The notes beneath the pieces are model-generated. The model saw only the letters and a list, made by a program, of their open reading frames with translations, ran no database searches and was not told the DNA's origin. Shown one piece after another: positions 59,580-64,000 of a stretch of 64,000 nucleotides of DNA. Position 1 is the stretch's first letter. Each line of letters opens with the position of its first letter. The translations under genes and the position numbers were made by a program. Origin of the DNA: Liolophura sinensis (taxonomy: Eukaryota > Mollusca > Polyplacophora > Chitonida > Chitonidae); NCBI RefSeq assembly GCF_032854445.1, contig NC_088302.1, positions 22,207,788 through 22,271,787 on the forward strand, given 5' to 3'.

Positions 59580-59952
59580 GTATGTATGTATGTATGTATG
59601 CTTCGAGTTTAACGTCGCACTTGCCCACTGTACAGCCATATGACGACTAGGAGTCATTTGGTGTGTGCACATACATTGTAATCTTGTGGAAGGGCAAGTT
59701 CATGCCACCATTGTGCTGATGCCACTAAAGTATCAAGCCGAAGACATCAGACATGACACCGCACTCAATCACATTATACTGACATCGGGCCAACCAGTCA
59801 TATTTCCTTGCTCTAAACTCTCACTGCTGAGCGTCAAGCTAGGCAGCAGCAAGTGCCGTTTTTAAAGTCTTTGTTATGACCCGACCCGGGTTTCATCCAG
59901 GAGTCTCCCAACTTCGAGGCAGACGCTCTAACCATTAGGCCACCGAAGCGGT
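59580..59952 (-). mobile_element. SINE-B-like element, full length
   Basis: Minus-strand copy with head CGCTTCGGTGGCCTAATGGT, box B-like GGATGAAACCCGG, long body with ATACTTTAGTGGCATC and tail. It ends in a (TATG)n run at 59,576-59,597. The head is the same type as the copy at 632, unlike the one at 13,257, so two subfamilies are present. Confidence 0.85.
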
Positions 59953-60309
59953 GCCACCTCGCAATAATAAACAGTTCAAACTGCCTGCAATTCAATGGCT
60001 TCCAAGAAATTTCTACCAATAGTTACTACTAACCAACCGGGTATATATTACCATATAACCCATACGTTTTATACTTCTGATATTATAATTTCCAGAACTG
60101 TCATGGGATTTTGAAATATGCACTGAATATCGTACCTCCCCGGGTCCGAGTCTTTGCCTTACCGTACCAAGTATACTATAATGCAACAGGCCGTGACGTT
60201 AAATTGTGGTCCTTAGGTGTTGAGTTAAAATTTTGCAGTCTATAATTACATTACAAACAATCGCGGCGCAAGTTGTAACATTTTAACAGCAGTCTTCGCC
60301 TGATCTATT

Positions 60310-60469
60310 TGATTCATTTTATTTCATTGGTATTTTAAGCCGTACTCAAAAATATTTCACTTATAGGCCTACGACAGCGGACAGCGTTATGGTGGGAGGA
60401 AACTGGGCAAAGCCCAGGGGAAAACCACAACCATCCTCAGATTGCTGGCAGACCTTCCCACGTACATCA
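60310..60469 (-). mobile_element. SINE-A, 5'-truncated with target duplication
   Basis: Runs from ACGTGGGAAGGTCTGCC to the tail and T-rich end. CCTGATCTATT is repeated at 60,299-60,309 and 60,470-60,480, so it was truncated at insertion, not later. Confidence 0.88.
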
Positions 60470-60574
60470 CCTGATCTATTACACACAATGGTGCCCTACA
60501 ATCTGCAGGTGGGCGCAATAATGTGTGACATTGCTTTGTCGTTGTTTGTGACCATGCCAGATTGCTCAACTAGG

Positions 60575-60770
60575 AATAATATACAGTTTGAACTGCCTGC
60601 AGTTCCATGGAATACAAGCAATTTGCACGAATGATTTTCAGCTTCTGCCTCAGTAAAGAATCGTTTGCTACATGACAATGCTTCAGTCAGTCGTTCTACA
60701 ATACTGCAATGCTTGTATATCAAGATAGGCCTACTACTCTTCGCTTTCGTAAATTAAAGTGTTACATTGA
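60575..60770. repeat. Dispersed repeat P, copy 2
   Basis: TTTGAACTGCCTGCAGTTCC, ACGAATGATTTTCAGCTTC and TTCTACAATAC match copy 1 in the same orientation. Confidence 0.65.
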
Positions 60771-61695
60771 AGCTTGTCATAGGGGTACACTTCACGATTG
60801 AATATTTAGAAATCTGAGCCTACCGAAATCAGCCACAGTGTAATTAGTATACATTATATTTACAAAGGGTTTAGTTTGTTAAGAACAATAAATCAAGAAG
60901 ACCCACGATAGTAAAGTTAGCCAAAACTGAACTGTTCAGACGGTAAATCAGAGTGATAATCGTTTGTTGATCTTCCAAGTAAGCTCAGGTTTCGACAGAT
61001 TAAAAAGTTTGTACTTTAATATCCTATCTCTGCTGACAAACTTCTAACATTTTTTTCTTCCCATTTGTACATCATTTACAGTTACATCTTTCATTTCTGC
61101 AGTCGTCATGTTTTGAAGGTCATTTTATAGTTATGCTTGCAACCAGAATTGAGGCTGTTGGAGTTATTTCCCTTTGCACGACCGCGACCCACTGCGTATC
61201 GATCAATATTGCGGACTGCACGCACTGCTGCACTGTTAGAAACATGTAAGTTTTGTACAGGAAATGCCAGGAGATTTACTCTCCAGGTAATTTAGATTTT
61301 CATGTTATTTTTTATTTTGTGTAAAGTCAATGTATTATACGCATATTTTTCATTCAGTAAATCTACCAGTTCATTATATTTCCACAGTAGCGTTCGTTGT
61401 TGTTGTAGACAGGGCAATAAGTGCATTGCGTTTTCTAGAGTTAAGTGTTTGTCTAGATATGTTTTGTGTCATAATAGCAGATATTTTATTGAGTTTTTGA
61501 CTGAGAAGTTCACAGAATATGTTGATGCATTTATTTTCTTGTCATTCTTTTACTCGGCTAAGCATATTCCTTAGATGACTGGGGTTGTGCAGTGATTTAG
61601 ATGTTATATAGCGCTGTTGTAGCATAATGTTGAATAACGTGCTTTGATTATATCATGTAAGAGTTGTTCCCCCTGAACTGATATTTTATTGGATT
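60771..61695. other. No gene seen
   Basis: AT-rich. A plus frame of 90 codons at 61,302-61,574 has no domain. Confidence 0.4.
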
Positions 61696-61709
61696 AATCG
61701 AATTTGATT

Positions 61710-61933
61710 GGTGTTTTACGCCGTACTCAAGAATATTTCACTTATACGATGGCGGCCAGCATTATGGTTGGTGGAAACCGGGCACAGCCCGGGGGAAACC
61801 CACCACCATCCGCAGGTTTCTGGCAGACCTTCCCACTTACGGCCGGAGAGGACCGCACTGGTGAGAGGCTCCTGGGTCATTACGCTGCGCTAGCGCGCTA
61901 ACGCGCGCTAACCGACTGAGCCACGGAGGCCCC
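61710..61933 (-). mobile_element. SINE-A with 14-bp target duplication
   Basis: Minus-strand copy from GGGGCCTCCGTGGCTCAGTC to the tail. AATCGAATTTGATT is perfectly duplicated at 61,696-61,709 and 61,934-61,947. A duplicated GCGCTAACGCGCGCTAAC in the head and loss of the GTTCAAGTCC part suggest impaired transcription. Confidence 0.93.
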
Positions 61934-61947
61934 AATCGAATTTGATT

Positions 61948-63435
61948 ATCTACGCGTAGTTTGTTACTTTCCTTTGTATACCAGAAAGTTTGAATTTGAT
62001 TTAAATACTTATTACATAGTACAGGTCCGTGCGATGTATATTTGATTTAATTCCGTATGACTGTTCTCATATACTGTATTTCTGCATTTTACAGAACTGA
62101 TAACCAGCTGCCGAACTGATTAACAAACACTGTCACGTCGTGCACGCTGCATGAACTGTTCCTGAAATATTCTCTCCTATTGGGCATTTTATATCAGTCA
62201 GGATTACCCGCCTCTACCAGAGACCGATATCGAATTTCTGAAGTTTCCTTTTCATTTCATCACGTTAGCGAAATATACGGTGGATACAATACGGGACTAA
62301 CAGTGAATAGCGTAAAAGAGGTTTATTCTTAGTATTCATAGCGATCGTGGAAATACGTATGTAGTTTGAAGTAATATTAAATGATTGATAATGTACACTT
62401 GGCACAATGCCAAGCAGTGCGTTGTATGTAATAAAAAGGAATCGAAAGGTAATAGAATTATCAATATTTAACACTGCCTGTTACAATGCTGCCAGAAAGG
62501 CACGATATATATGTATTAAAAGGTCAGCCCTGCCACTGTCAAGTTAATTTTCTCAGACATAAAATTGAGCCACCTCACTGAGACGGGTGTTTTACCTTAT
62601 ACCCCTTTTACTTGACAAGAAATTACTGTGTCATATAATCCCCGTCTTCATTTAATCAAGCAGCGATGTCCAACTAATCATGTACCTTGATTTACTTAGC
62701 CATATTGACTATCTATAGCCAGAAATCAGGTTCCACTTTACAAAGGTCGACAAGCACCCAAGTTATTGACACTGACACGAGTTCATAACAACATGGTGTT
62801 GGAAAGTGGCTGTGAGCGACAACGATGTAGTGTATATAGAATAAAATTTATTTTAGTTCCACCGAAGAAATAATTCACAGCGCATTGTCTTGTTCAAGGT
62901 TATCAAAAAAGGGCCATGGGTGGGAGCGTCATTTTTAGGAAAATATGCATGACAGAAATTAGGCTTCATTGACGGTTCGACCTCTTTTGCTATCCCCAGT
63001 ATTGCCTGATAGCACGGTGACTTTTCGTTGCCTGTTCGTATCGATAAAAGCACATCAGCATGCATAACACTGCATGCTGCTAATGAATGTGTCAAGGGAT
63101 GGATCAGAGCGCAACACAAACTTATAAGGGGCGGTCAATGATTGGCGGAAAATCCGTAAAGAAAAGGTAAATAAAGGGTGACTACGAAGCCTATAGCATG
63201 TATCAACCTGTTTTGTAGGAAGATGTTAATCCCAGACCGGTAATCAACTGGTGAACTACACAGGAGTTACGATATAGCAACCCATCGCGGCAAAAAGGGC
63301 AACTTGATTATGTGCATTCCCTACTTTTGCACGTTATCTATTCTCGAAGCATTCATATATTACGCTATAGCCCTTTTCAAAATAGTGTTTAGTGCACGTG
63401 ACATTCACAAATCCAAAGGCGTTAAATAATTCAGT
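61948..63435. other. No gene seen
   Basis: Spacer with a minus frame of 88 codons at 62,853-63,119 lacking any recognised domain. Confidence 0.4.
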
Positions 63436-63668
63436 ATTTATTTATTTATTTATTATTTCGATTATTGCCCAACGCCATACTCAAGAATTTTTACTTATGT
63501 GATGGCGGTCAGTTTTATGGGTGGAGCCTAAACCGGACAGAGCCCGTGGAAAACCAACGACCATCCCTGGGTTGCTGGCAAAGTTCTCCACGTGCGACCA
63601 GAGGAGCAGCCAGCAGAGCTGGACATGAACTCATATAGACCACACTGGTGAGAGGTTCGAATTGCTTG
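63436..63668 (-). mobile_element. SINE-A, diverged
   Basis: (TTTA)n, CAACGCCATACTCAAGAATT, GATGGCGGTCAGTTTTATGG, ACGACCATCCCTGGGTTGC and GGTGAGAGGTTCG. The head is missing. Confidence 0.75.
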
Positions 63669-63795
63669 AAGAGGCCTTTCACGTTTAATCTTAAAATTAA
63701 AGATGAAAGAGTTCACATGATTTCAAAAAAAAAGAACATGTAGATGGGGTCTGTCAAAATTAAATTTAGTTATAAAAAAAATTATGTAAGTATGC

Positions 63796-64000
63796 GCGGG
63801 GTTTTACGTCGTACTTCAAACATTTTTCAGATATATGACGACGACTTGTGTGTATACATACACTGTGTCTTCTTGTGGCAGGGACACTAGACACCAGACA
63901 TGACACCTCAACCAGTCACATTATACTGGAGCTGGAGCTAAAGACAAAGCAAGGAAGGCACAGGTACCATTTTTAAAATCTTTGGTATGACCCGACGTGG
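63796..64000 (-). mobile_element. SINE-B at the right window edge
   Basis: Tail (GGGTTTTACGTCGTACTTCA on plus), ATATGACGACGACTTG and body with ACCAGTCACATTATACTGG; it runs off the window at CCCGACGTGG, close to its box B. Confidence 0.8.

Overview
The window looks like nuclear DNA from an invertebrate, most likely a mollusc. It has exons with GT-AG introns, low gene density and AT-rich spacers. It also carries many copies of two tRNA-headed SINE families whose tails (TACGCCGTACTCAAGAATAT on one strand; AGTACGACGTTAAACCCC on the other) I recall as common in bivalve and gastropod genomes. The phylum is an inference from memory. No bacterial gene organisation, CRISPR array or free-standing tRNA/rRNA gene was seen.

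One gene dominates the minus strand. I assembled a 17-exon model from 57,027 down to 21,739 that encodes an LDL-receptor-related (YWTD/EGF) protein. Every intron phase matches across all 16 junctions and the summed CDS is 2,901 nt (966 codons plus stop). It encodes a signal peptide and then three rounds of six-bladed YWTD beta-propeller plus EGF module. A TATA element lies about 60 bp upstream of the ATG. No LDLR-A repeat, transmembrane segment or cytoplasmic tail was found, and the frame meets a stop just after the third EGF module, so the product may be secreted or the 3' end may be decayed.

The left end (1.8-10.6 kb) holds plus-strand, decayed copies of exons 14, 15, part of 17, and 3 of the same gene family, so the locus has tail-to-tail duplicates. 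The exon 3 copy carries the intron flank and a 32-33 bp minisatellite that also sits beside the real exon 3.

Mobile DNA fills the rest. A decayed DIRS-like tyrosine-recombinase retroelement (10.8-14.5 kb, minus) contains a TTAA-flanked inverted-repeat element, which itself contains a SINE. Intron 2 of the receptor gene (36.5-55.9 kb) holds an old Ty3/Gypsy element (44.5-52.4 kb) split by a younger Gypsy-type element (45.9-51.1 kb). The younger element has its integrase before its RT/RNase H, the order described for Gmr1-like elements, and lacks the RT core. Both LTR elements are broken.

Tandem DNA includes a 905/448-bp array (17.9-21.5 kb), a 42-bp minisatellite with a 120-bp higher-order block (30.9-33.4 kb), a 33-bp array (36.9-37.9 kb), a 26-bp array grown out of a SINE tail (15.8-16.3 kb), a GC-rich 15-bp array next to a long hairpin (41.2-41.6 kb) and imperfect 50-bp repeats upstream of the gene (57.7-58.5 kb). 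A three-copy dispersed repeat (1-1.2 kb, 8.1-8.7 kb inverted, 38.7-39.3 kb) shows SINE insertion history by presence and absence.
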